Assembly (NCBI RefSeq): GCF_032452875.1
Contig: NC_083878.1
Span: 40,563,878 to 40,627,877, forward strand
Source of the DNA: Bos javanicus
Taxonomy: Eukaryota > Chordata > Mammalia > Artiodactyla > Bovidae
DNA length: 64,000 nucleotides
Direction of reading: 5' to 3'
Within the stretch, counting starts at the first letter, position 1, and each line of letters opens with the position of its first letter. A program made the translations under genes and the position numbers. Shown here piece after piece: positions 47,430 through 59,792 of the stretch. A model generated the notes under the pieces. That model saw only the letters and a list, made by a program, of their open reading frames with translations, was not told where the DNA came from and made no database searches.

Positions 47430-47740
47430 AAAAACAACAGTTTCTTAAAACAATGATTAAAAAGAATGAACAACATAGAAGAAATAGAACTGTTTGAGAA
47501 ATAGATGAAAAAAAGTTCCCCATCACTAACAACTGAGATGTACAAATCAAAACAGTGAGGCAACATTTCACAAGACTTACCAAATAGGAAAAGTCTAAAA
47601 TAATAATCCGATGACATTCAGGCTGATGAGCGTACAGGCACTTGTAGAATGCCAGTGGGAATGTAAATTAAATGAGAGTAGGAGATAAAATCAAGTTAAT
47701 GGAAGTACAATTTGGAAATATATATTAAAAGCCTTTAAAA
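47430..47740 (+). mobile_element. Possible L1 3' fragment
   Basis: Phrases 'atcactaacaactgagatgtacaaatcaaaac' and 'tagaatgccagtgggaatgtaaatt' resemble the L1 ORF2 3' region in sense. The AT-rich sequence from 47106 to 47430 is unassigned. Confidence 0.5.
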
Positions 47741-47744
47741 GTGC

Positions 47745-48700
47745 CTGCTTTTTTAAGGTTAGATTTATTGAAATATAATTTATAAACAATAAAATCCACC
47801 TTAAGTATATAGTGTGGTGTGTATTTACACATGTATATTGTATAACCAGCACCACAAAACATAGAGCATTTCTATCATCCTCAGTCAGTCCCCTTCTCTC
47901 ACCGAGGCAATGATTTCAGGCTTTTTTTCCCCTACGTTTTTAGCAATGCCATATAAATGGACTTACAGGTTTTTACTCTTTGTGTCTGGTTTCCTTTACT
48001 TAGCATATTTCTGAGGTTGATCCATGCTGTAGTTCGTTAGTAGTTTATTCCTCTTTAATGATAGGTAGTAGTCCATTAAAAACTATTGCAGTTTCTTTCC
48101 TGTTTACTTCTGGATAGATATTTGTGTTGTTTCCAGTTTTTGAGAATGAAGATGTATAAATTTGTGAATGAGGCTGTATAAATTTGTGAATGAGGGTGTA
48201 TAAACACTTACGTACAGGTTTTTGTATAGGTTATATATTTTAACTTCTTCTGGGTAAATAACTAGGCATGGAATTTTCAGACTATGTCAACGTGTATGTG
48301 TGCTAAATCGCTTCAGTGGTATCCAGCTCTTTGTGACCCTATGGAACATAGCCCAGCAGGCTGTTCTGTTCATGGTATTTTCCAGGCAAGGATACTGGAG
48401 TGGATTGCCATGCCCTCCTCCAGGGGATCTTCCCAATCCAGGGATCAAACCTGTGCCTCTTGAGTCTCCTGCATTGGCAGTTGGGTTCTTTACCACCAGT
48501 GCCACCTGGGAAGCCCCATGTGAATGTGTATGTATGACTTTAAAAGAAATAGCCACATTGTTTTCCAGAGTGATTGTACCATAATATATTCCCAAAGGCA
48601 ATGTAGATAATTCCAGCTGTTCTATTACATGCCACCATTTGGGCTTCATTAGTTGTAAAAATTTAAGCCATTATAGTAGATGTGTGGTTATATTGAAGGT
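47745..48700 (-). mobile_element. Old L1 fragment, antisense, with SINE
   Basis: Antisense text of an old L1 3' region ('gatttattgaaatataatttataaac', 'ttctgggtaaataactaggcatgg', 'attgttttccagagtgattgtacc'), similar to that at 275-1010. It includes three imperfect tandem copies of a 22-bp unit at 48145-48206 and is split by a Bov-tA. Confidence 0.7.
48300..48517 (-). mobile_element. Bov-tA SINE nested in L1, with TSD
   Basis: Bov-tA in reverse ending CCACCTGGGAAGCCCC. A 16-bp duplication with two mismatches lies at 48284-48299 and 48518-48533. Confidence 0.92.
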
Positions 48701-48734
48701 TATTTAGGTTATAGTAGGTTATTTATTTATTTTT

Positions 48735-50265
48735 GGTGACGCTTGGTCTTTGCTGCTGCCTATCAGTTCAGTTCAGTTCAGTAACTCAGTCGAGTCCGAC
48801 TCTGCGACCCCATGAACCGCAGCACACCAGGCCTCCATGTCCATCACCAGTCCTGGAGTCCACCCAAACCCATGTCCATTGAGTCGGTGATGCCATCCAA
48901 CCATCTCATCTTCTGTTGTCCCCTTCTCCTGCCCTCAATCTTTCCCAGCATCAGGGTCTTTTCATATAAGTCAGCTCTTTGCATCAGGTGGCCAAAATAT
49001 TGGAGTTTCAGCTTCAACATCAGTCCTTTCAATGAACACCCAGGACTGATATCCTTTAGGATGGACTGGTTGGATCTCCTTGCAGTCCAAGGGACTCTCA
49101 AGAGTCATCTCCACAACCACAGTTCAGAAGCATCAATTCTTCAGTGCTCAACTTTCTTTATAGTCCAACTCTCACATCCATACATGACCACTTGAAAAAC
49201 CATAGCCTTGACCAGATGGACCTTTGTTGACAAATTAATGTCTCTGCTTTTTAATGTTATCTAGGTTGGTCATAACTTTCCTTCCAAGGAGTAAGCGTCT
49301 TTTAATTTCATGGCTGCAATCACCATCTGCAGTGATTTTGGAGCCCAGAAAAATAAAGTCAGCCACTGTTTCCCCATCTATTTGCCATGAAGTGATGTGA
49401 CCAGATGCCATGATCTTAGTTTTCTGAATGTTGAGCTTTAAGCCAACTTTTTCACTCTCCTCTTTCACTTTGATCAAGAGGCCCTTAGTTCTTCTTCACT
49501 TTCTGCCATAAGGGTGGTATCATCTGCATATCTGAGGTTATTGATATTCAGACTGATTTGAAGAAAGTGGGGAAAACCACTAGACCATTCAGGTATGACC
49601 TAAATCAAATCCCTTATGACTATACAGTGGAAGTGAGAAATAGATTTAAGGGACTAGATCTGATAGAGTGCCTGATGAACTATGGACAGAGGTTCATGAT
49701 ATTGTACAGGAGACAGGAATCAAGACCATCCCCAAGAAAAAGAAATGCAAAAAAGCAAAATGTCTGTCCGAGTAAGCCTTACAAATAGCTGTGAAAAGAA
49801 GAGAAGCAAAAAGCAAAGGAGAAAAGGAAAGATATAAGCATCTGAATGCAGAGTTCCAAAGAATAGTAAGGAGAGATAAGAAAGCCTTCCTCAGTGATCA
49901 ATGAAAAGAAATAGAGGAAAAGAACAGAATGGGAAAGACTGGAGATCTCTTCAAGAAAATTAGAGCTACCAAGGGAACATTTCATGCAAAGATGGGCTCA
50001 ATAAAGGGCAGAAATGGTAGGCACCTAACAGAAGCAGAAGCTGCTGCCTATAGGCTACTCTTTATTGCGGTGTGTGGGTTTTTCACTGCAGTGGCTTCTC
50101 TTGTTGTGAAGCACAGGCTCTAGGTTGCACACGTTGCAGTAGTTGTGACATGGGGCCTCAGCTGCCCTCCGGCATGTGGGATCTTAGTTTCCAGACCATG
50201 GATCAAACACACATCATGCATAGGTAGGTACATTCTCAACCACTGGACCATGAGAAACGTCCCCT
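48735..50265 (-). mobile_element. CHR-2-type SINE, antisense, split by BovB
   Basis: The left part (48735-48763, 'ggtgacgcttggtctttgctgctgcc') and the right part (50052-50265, 'ttattgcggtgtgtgggttt ... ccactggaccatgagaaacgtcccc') form one SINE in reverse. The BovB at 48764-50039 separates them. Confidence 0.85.
48764..50039 (-). mobile_element. BovB LINE with inverted 5' segment (twin-primed)
   Basis: Segment 48764-49552 is the BovB 3' part in antisense (ACTGA tail at left, YADD region at right). At about 49553 it switches to sense: AGACTGATTTGAAGAAAGTG through the linker region to AACAGAAGCAGA. The whole is bounded by a 12-bp duplication of the CHR-2 SINE (GCTGCTGCCTAT at 48752-48763 and 50040-50051). 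The inverted part's outer end is internal BovB sequence and its 5'-most end faces the junction, as twin priming predicts. About 0.7 kb of BovB between the segments is missing. Confidence 0.93.
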
Positions 50266-50355
50266 AGTAGCAGGGTTTTTTTTAAGTTGTTATTTTATTT
50301 ATCCCACCTACAGTGGGAGTGTAAATCCAGCCATTTTATTCCCACTTTGCCATAA

Positions 50356-50550
50356 GTCAGCTTCTCTTGTGGCTTAGCTGGTAAAGAATCCACCTGCAAT
50401 GTAGGGGACTTAGGTTCAATCCCTGGGTTGGGAAGATCCTCTGGAGAAGGGAAAGGCTACCCTCTCCAGTATTCTGGCCTGGAGAATTCCATGGACTGTA
50501 TAGTCCATGGGGTCACAAAGAGTCAGGCAGGACTGAGCGACTTTTACTTT
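50356..50550 (+). mobile_element. Bov-tA SINE with TSD
   Basis: Bov-tA with head GTCAGCTTCTCTTGTGGCTT and tail GACTTTTACTTT. A perfect 13-bp duplication, CACTTTGCCATAA, at 50343-50355 and 50551-50563. Confidence 0.94.
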
Positions 50551-50869
50551 CACTTTGCCATAAATAAAAAGGACCAGTTTTTAAATTTTATTTATTTATT
50601 GTGAATAGTTTGCTCATGTCTTTTGCCCATTTTTCTGATATGTTTTTGTCTTTAGTCCTTGATTTTGAAGAGTTCTTTAGATGTGAATTATATCAGCTTT
50701 CATCTATTCCATATTTTGCAGATATTTTCTCCCAATTTGATTTTTGCTCTTTGATTATACTTATGTTGTTTTATTTCCATGTAGAAGATGAATTTTAAAA
50801 TTTTTAGTGGTCAAATTTACCAGTCATTCATTACTAAGGATGTTGAGTCATGGTTAGTAACCTTGTTCT

Positions 50870-51089
50870 TGCTGCTTAGTTGCCAAATTGTGTCCGACTC
50901 TTTTGCGACCCCATGGACTGTAGCCTACCAGGCTCCTTGATCAATGGGATTTCCCAGGCAAGAGTACTGGAGTGCTTTTCCATTTCCTTTTCCAGGGGAT
51001 CTTCCTAACCCACAGATCGAGCATGTGTCTCTTGAGTCTCCTGCATTGGCAGGTGGGTTCTTTACGATTGAGCCACCAGGGAAGCCCAT
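50870..51089 (-). mobile_element. Bov-tA SINE, antisense
   Basis: Bov-tA in reverse, ending GAGCCACCAGGGAAGCCCA. An 8-bp repeat, CTTGTTCT, flanks it at 50862-50869 and 51090-51097. Confidence 0.92.
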
Positions 51090-52072
51090 CTTGTTCTACA
51101 AACAGGTTTATATGAATTTTATTATATGGTTTCATTTTTTACATTTAAATCACTTATTCACTTAGAGTTTATTCTTTTACATGACAGGAGGTATCAACCC
51201 CATGTTATCTTTTCCTAAATGATTTTCCAAGTTTTCAAAAACTTGGAACTATTTTATAATAGTTCTATAAACTATAAGCTATTTTTAAAAAGCAAAACTT
51301 TGCTTCAGTGATGTTAGATACCGCCTTTGTTATATACTAAATTTCCATATGTACTTGAGTTTATTCATGTACTTCCATTGGATCTTTCTGATTTGATGTC
51401 TGTGCTTCATTCCCATACTAGTGCATTAATTTCTGAGGCTTTGTAATGTATTTTAATATCCGGTAGGTCTGATAGTGCCTTGTAGAGTTTCTTTTTCAGT
51501 GTTAGTCTAGCTATTCATATTTTTCTATGTTCTGTTGTGTAGCTTCATTTGAAAAAATACTTGTTGGTGTTCTCATTGAAATTTTGTTAAAACTTTTAAA
51601 ATTAATTTAGGGAATACCTGACATCTTTATGATGTATAGATGTTCTATTCAATAACAAAGAATGTTTTTGAATTCCATCAGTTTTTGCATTTGTTTCTTC
51701 TGAGTGATTATTGTTTGTATATATGGAAGATACTGATTTTTGAGCATTCATGGTATATTCTGTTAATTTACTAAATTTGTTGGAGGTGGTTTTAGTAGTG
51801 ATTGTCCAGGGTTTTCTTGGGAAATTGTTATATCATATGCAACTAAATGTAATTTTCCTTCTTTTCCAGTTCTTATGTTTCTGATTTGTTTTGCCTAACA
51901 TGGATCCAGTATATGGTAAATTGTAGTAAAAGTCATGATCATCTTTTTCTCTTCTTGATCTTAGTGAAATGCCTAAAAGTAGTACCTCATTAAATACAAT
52001 ACTGGCTTTAGGACTAAGGTGTGCATGTGAGTGTGTGTGTATGTCTTTATGGCTATAATAAGGAAATAATCA

Positions 52073-52680
52073 GTGGAAACAGGGACAGACTTTATTTTTG
52101 AGGGCTCCAAAATCACTGCAGATGGTGACTGCAGCCATGAAATTAAAAGATGCTTGCTCCTTAGAAGAAAAGTTATGACCAACTTAGACAGCATATTAAA
52201 AAGCAGAGACCTAACTTTGCCAACAAAGGTCCGTCTAGCCAAAGCTATGGTTTTTCCAGTGGTCATGTATGGATGTGAGAGTTGGACTATAAAGAAAGCT
52301 GAGTGCTGAAGAATTGATGCTTTTGAACTGTGGTGTTGGAGACGACTCTTGAGAGTCCCTTGGACAGCAAGGAGATCCAACCATTCAATCCTAAAGGAAA
52401 TCAGTCCTGAATATTCATTGGATGGACTGATATTGAAGCTGAAACTTCAATCTTTTGGCCACCTGATGTGAAGAACTGACTCATTTGAAAAGAGTTGGGA
52501 AAGATTGAAGGCGGGAGGAAAAGGGGGCGACAGAGGATAAGATGGTTGAATGGCATCAAGGACTCGATGGACGTGAGTTTGAGTAGGTTCTGGGAGTTGG
52601 TGATGGACAGGGAGGCCTGGTGTGCTGCAGTCTATGGGGTCGCAGAGAGTCAGACACAACTGAACTACTGAACTGAACTG
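52073..52680 (+). mobile_element. BovB LINE nested in L1, with TSD
   Basis: A 608-bp 5'-truncated BovB ending TGAACTACTGAACTGAACTG. A perfect 13-bp duplication, AAGGAAATAATCA, lies at 52060-52072 and 52681-52693. The C-terminal frame is open at 52073-52309, then broken. Confidence 0.95.
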
Positions 52681-52806
52681 AAGGAAATAATCACCTGTTT
52701 CTCTGTTCTTGAATGGGTGTTTTGTTTTTATGGAATGAGTATTAAATTTTGTCAAATGATTGTTTATCATGTATTGAAATGATCATGGTTTTCTCAGGTC
52801 AGTTAA

Positions 52807-52830
52807 TATGGCATAATATATTATGCCATA
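52807..52830. repeat. 24-bp perfect palindrome
   Basis: Centred on ATATAT-like sequence with GGCATAA/TTATGCC arms; a further copy of ATATGGC follows at about 52846. Could extrude as a cruciform or simply reflect AT-rich sequence. Confidence 0.8.
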
Positions 52831-54142
52831 ATATAATATGGCCTTTCTTCTAATAGTGAACCAACCTTACTTTCCAGAGATAAATCTCATTTGTTGTTGT
52901 ATGTTATTTACTAAATATGGAAATGAAGTTTGTTCACTAATATTTTATGTAGTTTTTATTTATATTGGTATTTGTAAGTGATACTGGCCTGTAATTATCT
53001 GTTTTATCATATTCAGGTATCATAAAAAGACTTCATAAAAAGAATTTGAGATTTCTCTTCATTTTCTGTGTTCTAGGACTATTTCTATTACATTGATACC
53101 ATTTGCTTTTTTAATGTGAAATTGTCTGGTTCTACTGAGGATATTGCTTGTTACTCTTGATTTTTTTCCCTATGGAAATTGGTTGTTAAGCTCTTTATCT
53201 CTACTTGGGTCAATTTTAGTAGTTTTCAGTTTTGTCTAGTTTTTCAAATTAATTTCTGTGGTGGTCTGCATTGTCATTGTTTATGGCTTTTAAATTTCTA
53301 CTTCAGTGGTTGTTTCCTTCTGTTTTTTTGTTTTTGTTTTTTTTAATTCTTGCTTTCTCTTTTTTTTCCCCTTGATGAAAATAGCTAGTTTGTCCATTAT
53401 ATTAATTTTTCAACAAAATTGGATTTTGACTTATTAATGAGATATATTGTTGTTTTCTATCATTAATTTCTGACTTTGCCTTTGTTGTATCTCCTGCTCT
53501 TTTAATTTGACCTTTTTGTTCTTTTTCTTGTCCTCCTTCAATTTGGGATCTAATTCATTTATTTTCATTTTTACATTTTTCACTTCTGTAGGTGTTTAAG
53601 GCCACAATTTTTCCTCTGGTTCCTGCTTTGTATTGTACCTCATGGATTTTGATATGTAGTGTTTTTATTGTCTTTATTTTTTAGAAGGTTATATTTCTCC
53701 TTCACCAAAACAGTTCAGTAGAAGAATTTTAAATTTTCATATAGAAAAACCTCTTAAAAAATTTTGGTTTACTTTTAACAAGATGGTCAGAGTATTATTT
53801 TTAGTAATTTTATTCTTTGAAGTGCACTGAAGCTTTTATCACAACTTAGAACAGGATCAATTTTTGTCAGTCTTCCCTGTTTTCTAGAAAAAGAGATAGT
53901 CTCTGTTTTTATAGTGTAAAGTTTAGTATCTATCCAGAAGATCTCCCTATTGACTATATTATTCATGTGATCTGTATCTTAGTTTTTGTCCACTTGATCT
54001 GTTTTGTACTGTGTTATTTAAGCCTTCAGTGTGTGTTTGTCTCCTTGATTCTCTAATAAATTCTGTTTTATAAGGATCATTGCTGTACTATTTGGTAAAT
54101 AATTATGTTTTCTGTGTTTCTTCTATATTTTCTTTGGTCTTA

Positions 54143-54240
54143 AACTCTGGGAGTTGGTGATGGACAGGGAGGCCTGGTGTGCTGCAGTCCATGGGGTTGC
54201 AAAGAGTAGGACGTGACTAAGCAACTGAACTGAACTGAAC
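54143..54240 (+). mobile_element. BovB 3' tip (98 bp)
   Basis: From AACTCTGGGAGTTGGTGATG to an ACTGAACTGAACT tail in sense. No clear duplication. Confidence 0.9.
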
Positions 54241-54898
54241 TATCCATTTAAGTTTTTTTGCAGGGAGGAGTCTATGAAAGTTTGTACTTTTGTTATTATC
54301 ATAATCTTGGTGTTTATACCTTTTAAAGATGCTTTGAGTCACTCCTCTCTATTTAACTTTTTAGTACTCCTCTGATAGTCTTTTGTGGCATTTTTTTTTA
54401 ACCCCAACTTTAGTAAGTTCACTATCAGTTACCATATTTTACTTTTTTCCTTTCCTTACTGTTGTCTTGAAGTCATACTACTTTGTCAGAACATATGTTA
54501 TTTGTATATTCTTCATTTATCCCTCCCTTGTTTTTTAGTCTTAGCGATAACATATTAAGTGCTCACCCTTCTGTCTTTTTGCCAAAGTTACTCACCTTTT
54601 GATTAATTGAAGCTGATCTTCTAGTAGATTGTTCAAGAAGTGCTGATGGATATAGCATTCCCTTGCATGCATAAAATGTTTCTCAATAGTATTAATGCCT
54701 AAAGGATACCTTGGGTAGATTTAAAATATATAGTTCACAGTTTTCCCCTTGAATTTCTTGAAAATACTGATCTCTTTTTGCCTTGTTGGTGTTTGCTTTC
54801 AATAAGTCTGCTGCCAGTTTAATTCTTACTATTGTATGTTATTAGTCCTTTTTGCCATCCTGTCTTTAGGACTTTTTCCTTTATTAATAATGTCTAAT

Positions 54899-57006
54899 CA
54901 TTCAGGTATGACCTAAATCAAATCCCTTATGACTATACAGTGGAAGTGAGAAATGGATTTTAAGGGACTAGATCTGATAGATAGAGTGCCTAATGAACTA
55001 TGGACTGAGGTTCGTGACATTGTACAGGAGACAGGGAACATGACTATCCCCAAGAAAAAGAAATGCAAAAAAGCAAAATGGCTGTCTGGGGTGGCCTTAC
55101 AAATAGCTGTGAAAAGAAGAGAAGCAAAAAACAAAGGAGAAAAGGAAAGATATAAGCATCTGAATGCAGAGTTCCAAAGAATAGCAAGGAGAGATAAGAA
55201 AGCCTTCCTCAACAATCAATGCAAAGAAATAGAGGAAAACAATAGAATGGGAAAGACTAGAGATCTCTTCTAGAAAATTAGAGCTACCAAGGGAACATTT
55301 CATGCAAAGATGGGCTCAATAAAGGACAGAAATGGTATGGACCTAACAGAAGCAGAAATACTAAGAAGAGGTGGCATGAATACACAGAAGAACTGTACAA
55401 AAAAGATCTTCATGACCCAGATAATCACGAAGGTGTGATCACTCACACTCACCTAGAGCCAGACATCCTGGAATGTGAAGTCAAGTGGGCCTTAGAAATC
55501 ATCACTATGAACAAACTAGTGGAGGTGATGGAATTCCAATTGAGCTATTCCAAATCCTGAAAGACAATGCTGTGAAAGTGCTGCACTCAATATGCCAGCA
55601 CATTTGGAAAACTCAGCATGGCCACAGGACTGGAAAAGGTCCGTTTTCATTCCAGTCCCAAAGAAAGGCAATGCCAAAGACTGCTCAAACTACCGCACAG
55701 TTGCACTCATCTCACATGCTAGTAAAGTAATGCTCAAAATTCTCTAGGCCAGGCTTCAGCAATATGTGAACCGTGAACTTCCTAATGTTCAAGGTGGTTT
55801 TAGAAAAGGCAGAGGAACCAGAGATCAAATTGCCAACATCTACTGGATCATGGAAAAAGCAAGAGAGTTCCAGAAAAACATCTATTTCTGCTTTATTGAC
55901 TATGCCAAAGCCTTTGACTGTGTGGATCACAATAAACTGCGGAAAATTCTGAAAGAGATGGGAATACCAGACCATGACTTGCCTCTTGAGAAACCTGTAT
56001 ACAGGTCAGGAAGCAACAGTTAGAACTGGACATGGAACAACAGACTGGTTCCAAATAGGAAAAGGAGTATGTCAAGACTGTATATTGTCACCCTGCTTAT
56101 TTAACTTATATGCAGAGTACATCATGAGAAATGTTGGGCTGGAGGAAGCACAAGCTGGAATCAAGATTGCCGGGAGAAATATCAATAACCTCAGATGACA
56201 CCACCCTTATGGCAGAAAGTGAAGAAAAACTAAAGATCCTCTAGATGAAAGTGAAAGAAGAGAGTGAAAAAGTTGGCTTAAAGCTCAACATTCAGAAAAC
56301 GAAGATCATGGCATCTGGTCCCGTCACTTCATGCAATAGATGGGGAAACAGTGGAAAGGGTGGTTGACTTTATTTTTCTGGGCTCCAAAATCACTGCTGA
56401 TTGTGATTGCAGCCATGAAATTAAAAAATGCTTGCTCCTTGGAAGGAAAGTTATGACCCACCTAGACAACATATTAAAAAGCAGAGACGTTACTTTGCCA
56501 ACAAAGGTCAGTCTAGTCAAGGCTATGGTTTTTCCAGTAGTCATGTATGGATGTGAGAGTTGGACTATAAAGAAAGCTGAGCACTGAAGAATTGATGCTT
56601 TTGAACGGTGGTGTTGGAGAAGACTCTTGAGAGTCCCTAGGACTGCAAGGAGATCCAACCAGTCCATCCTAAAGGAGACCAGTCCTGGGTGTTCACTGGA
56701 AGGACTGATGCTAAAGCTGAAACTTCAGTATTTTGGCCACCTCATGTGAAGAGTTGACTCATTGGAAAAGACCCTGATGCTGGGAGGGATTGGAGGCAGG
56801 AGGAGAAGGGGACGACAGAGGATGAGATGGCTAGATTGTATCACCGACTCGATGGACATGAGTTTGGGCGAACTCGGGGAGTTGGTGATGGACAGGGAGG
56901 CCTGGCGTGCTGCGATTCATGGGGTCGCAAAGAGACGACTGAGCGACCTGAACTAACTGAACTATTTAACTTATTAACTGAACTACTTAACTATTAACTG
57001 AACTGA
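54899..57006 (+). mobile_element. BovB LINE, 2.1 kb, with YADD lost
   Basis: From TCATTCAGGTATGACCTAAA through linker, reverse transcriptase and 3' end; the tail is disordered (AACTATTTAACTTATTAACTG). Fragments of frame remain at 54953-55273, 55766-56023 and 55974-56198. An 8-bp deletion near 56194, between two CAGAT repeats, removes the first residues of the YADD box and shifts the frame. Not functional. Confidence 0.95.
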
Positions 57007-57674
57007 ACTATTCATTTGGCTGCATCTCCCAGCATCACTAGTGAAGGAAGTTGAAGCATTTTAGCTTAAATGATGGTTTGTGCCCATCTTTTTATTTCAT
57101 TGGTGCTGACGCGCTCCTCATGTATGAAAGGCCACAGAACCACATTATTTTTTTCAGGCAAAGCTTACATCCCAGCTCTTACCTAAAGACTTTCTTAATG
57201 ATTCTTCTGCACTGATCTCCATTTCTAATTTCCTTTATCTTCTAATGTGTATTTTAAATGAGCAAGTGTTTAAGTAAAATCTCACTTGTCTTGTTTTGTC
57301 TTATATTCTGAACAAGAATGATGAGGAGGCTTGAGGTTTGTATTTAGGAAGGTATACTTTTCTTCCTTCTTTTGAATTCCTTACAGCACCTAGGTTAGTA
57401 TTCCTTTATTAATAACCCTTCAAGAAATACTTCATTGACTTCTTAAGTCAGGAGGCTGATACCTCTCATTTAGTTAGGACTAAGTGGTACTTGATTATTC
57501 AGCTCCTTGACCTCAGCATGCCCCATGTGTTTCTGCTATGGAGATCCTACTAAATCGAAGGGGATGGCCCTCATTGGTAGAGGGAAACAATTCTTCATGT
57601 CAGCATCTGGAGTGATAAATATACCATAGGATACTTGTGATTTTTATAAACACTTGTTTGATTACTGGGATTTA
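57007..57674. other. Intron, unassigned
   Basis: Mixed-composition sequence after the BovB tail. No gene or repeat recognised. Confidence 0.45.
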
Positions 57675-57860
57675 TGTTGGACTGAAAGTCAGGAGACCAG
57701 GTTCTGGTCCCAGCTCTGACCCTTGAGCAGAATTGCAGGTTTCAGAAAATTATTTCACCTGTGTGGATTTTGGCTTTTTTCTCTGTAAAACATGGAGGTC
57801 TGGCTAAGTGAACTCAAAAGTTTCTTCTTGCTGTAAAAGGCTGTGATTCTCTGAAAATGT
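57675..57860 (+). mobile_element. MIR SINE fossil
   Basis: Phrases 'gactgaaagtcaggagaccaggttctgg', 'cccagctctgacccttgagcag' and 'ttttttctctgtaaaacatggaggtctgg' match MIR in sense. Confidence 0.75.
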
Positions 57861-58255
57861 TTTTTCCAAGTGCTTAATACTTATTGCCAAAGGTGATGTT
57901 TCTTGAACTGTTTTCAATGTGTGTTGCTTGCTGTTGTGTGGGTAAAGAAGTTAAAAAGTTCAAATTTAGAAAAATAATTTAATGATGTGGGAGCAGGAAT
58001 TGTAGCACCTGACCTGTGTCTGCTGGCAGAATGCTCGCTTTCAGATTCTCTAGGATATCCATAGGATAGGGTCATAAGCCTCATTAAAGCTGCTTGTTCA
58101 CTGTTTGCTAGAGGGGATTCTAACATAATCTATTTATCAATCACGGTTACTTATAAGATGGAGTGTGAATTTGTGTTTGTAAGAATTTTGCATGCCAATC
58201 TAGTTACCATTTAGAGAGAGCATTTCCTTTGTGAAACGTATATAGTCCTGATAAC

Positions 58256-58786
58256 TGAGAGAGTCATATCCTAGGCAGGTTGATAGGGAGTCTAGGGGTC
58301 CCCAAGGAGAGAGGGGTCTGGAATTCTCAAGGAGGAAGAAAAGACAAACTTTTTTTCTTTCTCCACATTCCTTAGGATTATATAACAATAATGTATCCTG
58401 CCTCAGGACAGTCTTTGGATTCAACCTTCTGTTATCTTAAAATGTTAATTATGGGAGTAGACCTGGTCTTTACAAGGATGTATCTTGCCTAAGGACAGTG
58501 TTATCTTAAAATGTAAATTATGGGAGTAGGTCTGATGAGGTCTTTACAACCTCCAGATATTCTTTGGATTATATAACTTCATTGTTAACACTAGCAAGCG
58601 GGTACTCTTTCTACCCCCTTCTGATGCCTATGTCAGAAGCTTTCTCTATCTCCTTTATACTTTGATAAAACTTTATTACACAAAAGCTCTGAGCGATCAA
58701 GCCTCGTCTCTGGCCCCGGATTGAATTCTTCTCCTCCAGGGGCCAAGAATCCCAGTGTATTCGCGTGATACAACAACAACCTTTCA
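58256..58786 (+). mobile_element. Solo LTR of an endogenous retrovirus
   Basis: A 531-bp unit starting TGAGAGAG and ending CCTTTCA, flanked on both sides by TAAC (58252-58255 and 58787-58790), a 4-bp duplication as gammaretrovirus-like (class I) elements make. Inside are TATA-like TATATAA near 58569, a GATAAA poly(A)-signal-like motif near 58662, and a U5-like end with CTCTGGCCCCGGATTGAATT. It resembles the abundant bovine LTR family I know as BTLTR1, though the name is from memory. U3 contains a direct repeat (about 58389-58476 and 58477-58547). No internal viral gene remains, so it is a recombination remnant. Sense to VRK2. Confidence 0.88.
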
Positions 58787-59792
58787 TAACATATCTCTGT
58801 ATTTTATTATTTCCAGAGTAGCATTATATGATCTTAGCTTGATGATACCATAATATTGCTAGATGGTACAGCTGGCAAAGCTACTTTAAAATATTTTGAT
58901 ATTGCATGTATAGAGTTATGCTGCAGATTAAATAACATGGTAGTGTTTATAGTCACTTAAAGCATAGAATAATGTGCGTGTTATTTTCTTTCTTCCTAGT
59001 GAGTTTCTGCTATATTTTTTCAGTTGAGCAATAAGACTTTGAAAATTGTTGCTATGATTTTAGGTATTTGAACTTTGAAAATTAATATTTTATGAGTTTT
59101 ATATTAATAGAATTATTTTAAAAATATACACTTTCATTGGCATTTTATCTCGGTGTAATTATTTGTCATATGGATATATTGTTTTAGATTTAACAGGTTG
59201 CATGTATCTGCTATTCATAGATCATTTCTACAAACTTTCTGTTTTGGAATCCTTTCAGAATGACTTGTCAAATAGCTCCAAATTTTGTTTCCGTCTAACA
59301 TTCTGTAGTGTGTGAATACTACCAAGTTTTACTATACTCCAATTTATTACTTTATAATTATTTAAGTAATCAAATGTATTTCTAGCTTTCTTATCTGATA
59401 TTTAATAGTGTTCCTATAATTAAAATTTCTGTACATGTGTGTATTATAAGATGTCTGATTTGAATCAGATTAGCTCCATATAAAAATTCTTATTTCAAAA
59501 TACTTTCCAAATGACAGCTATAGGAATATAGACTACTGGAGTCATTATTGGAGGGTGATGATGGGTGGGAAATTATTGAAGAAAAACATCATAATATAAT
59601 TTGAAAGCCGTGGTATCCATATTTAAAATTAATCTTTTATAAAGCTTATTTCCCAGTACTGAGACTCTTGAGAACTCATTAAGGGCTATATATGGTTTTA
59701 TTTACCAGTTAATATGGAAAAGTGGCATTTCTGCATTCTAAGTTAACTCATTGAACTGTATAAACTGGATGGATTAAGAGGCATGCCTGTTT
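58787..59792. other. Intron, AT-rich, unassigned
   Basis: No gene or young repeat. Searched for the next VRK2 exon (the DYG segment) without success. Confidence 0.5.

Larger units (their letters stand above)
51100..54890 (-). mobile_element. Old L1, antisense, with nested BovB pieces
   Basis: L1 antisense phrases recur ('cttagagtttattcttttacatgac' near 51160, 'ttgtaatgtattttaatatccggtagg' near 51440, 'ggcctgtaattatctgttttatc' near 52986, 'ttttatctctacttgggtcaat' type near 53195). Probably one or two old copies running to about 54890; the right part (54240-54890) is least certain. Split by BovB at 52073-52680 and 54143-54240. Confidence 0.65.

Noticed and set aside
52807..52830. Palindrome as a protein-binding operator
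   Set aside because: AT-rich palindromes are common by chance and no context supports function.
58256..58786. Full endogenous provirus
   Set aside because: Only one LTR is present and both sides carry the same TAAC duplication, so it is a solo LTR.
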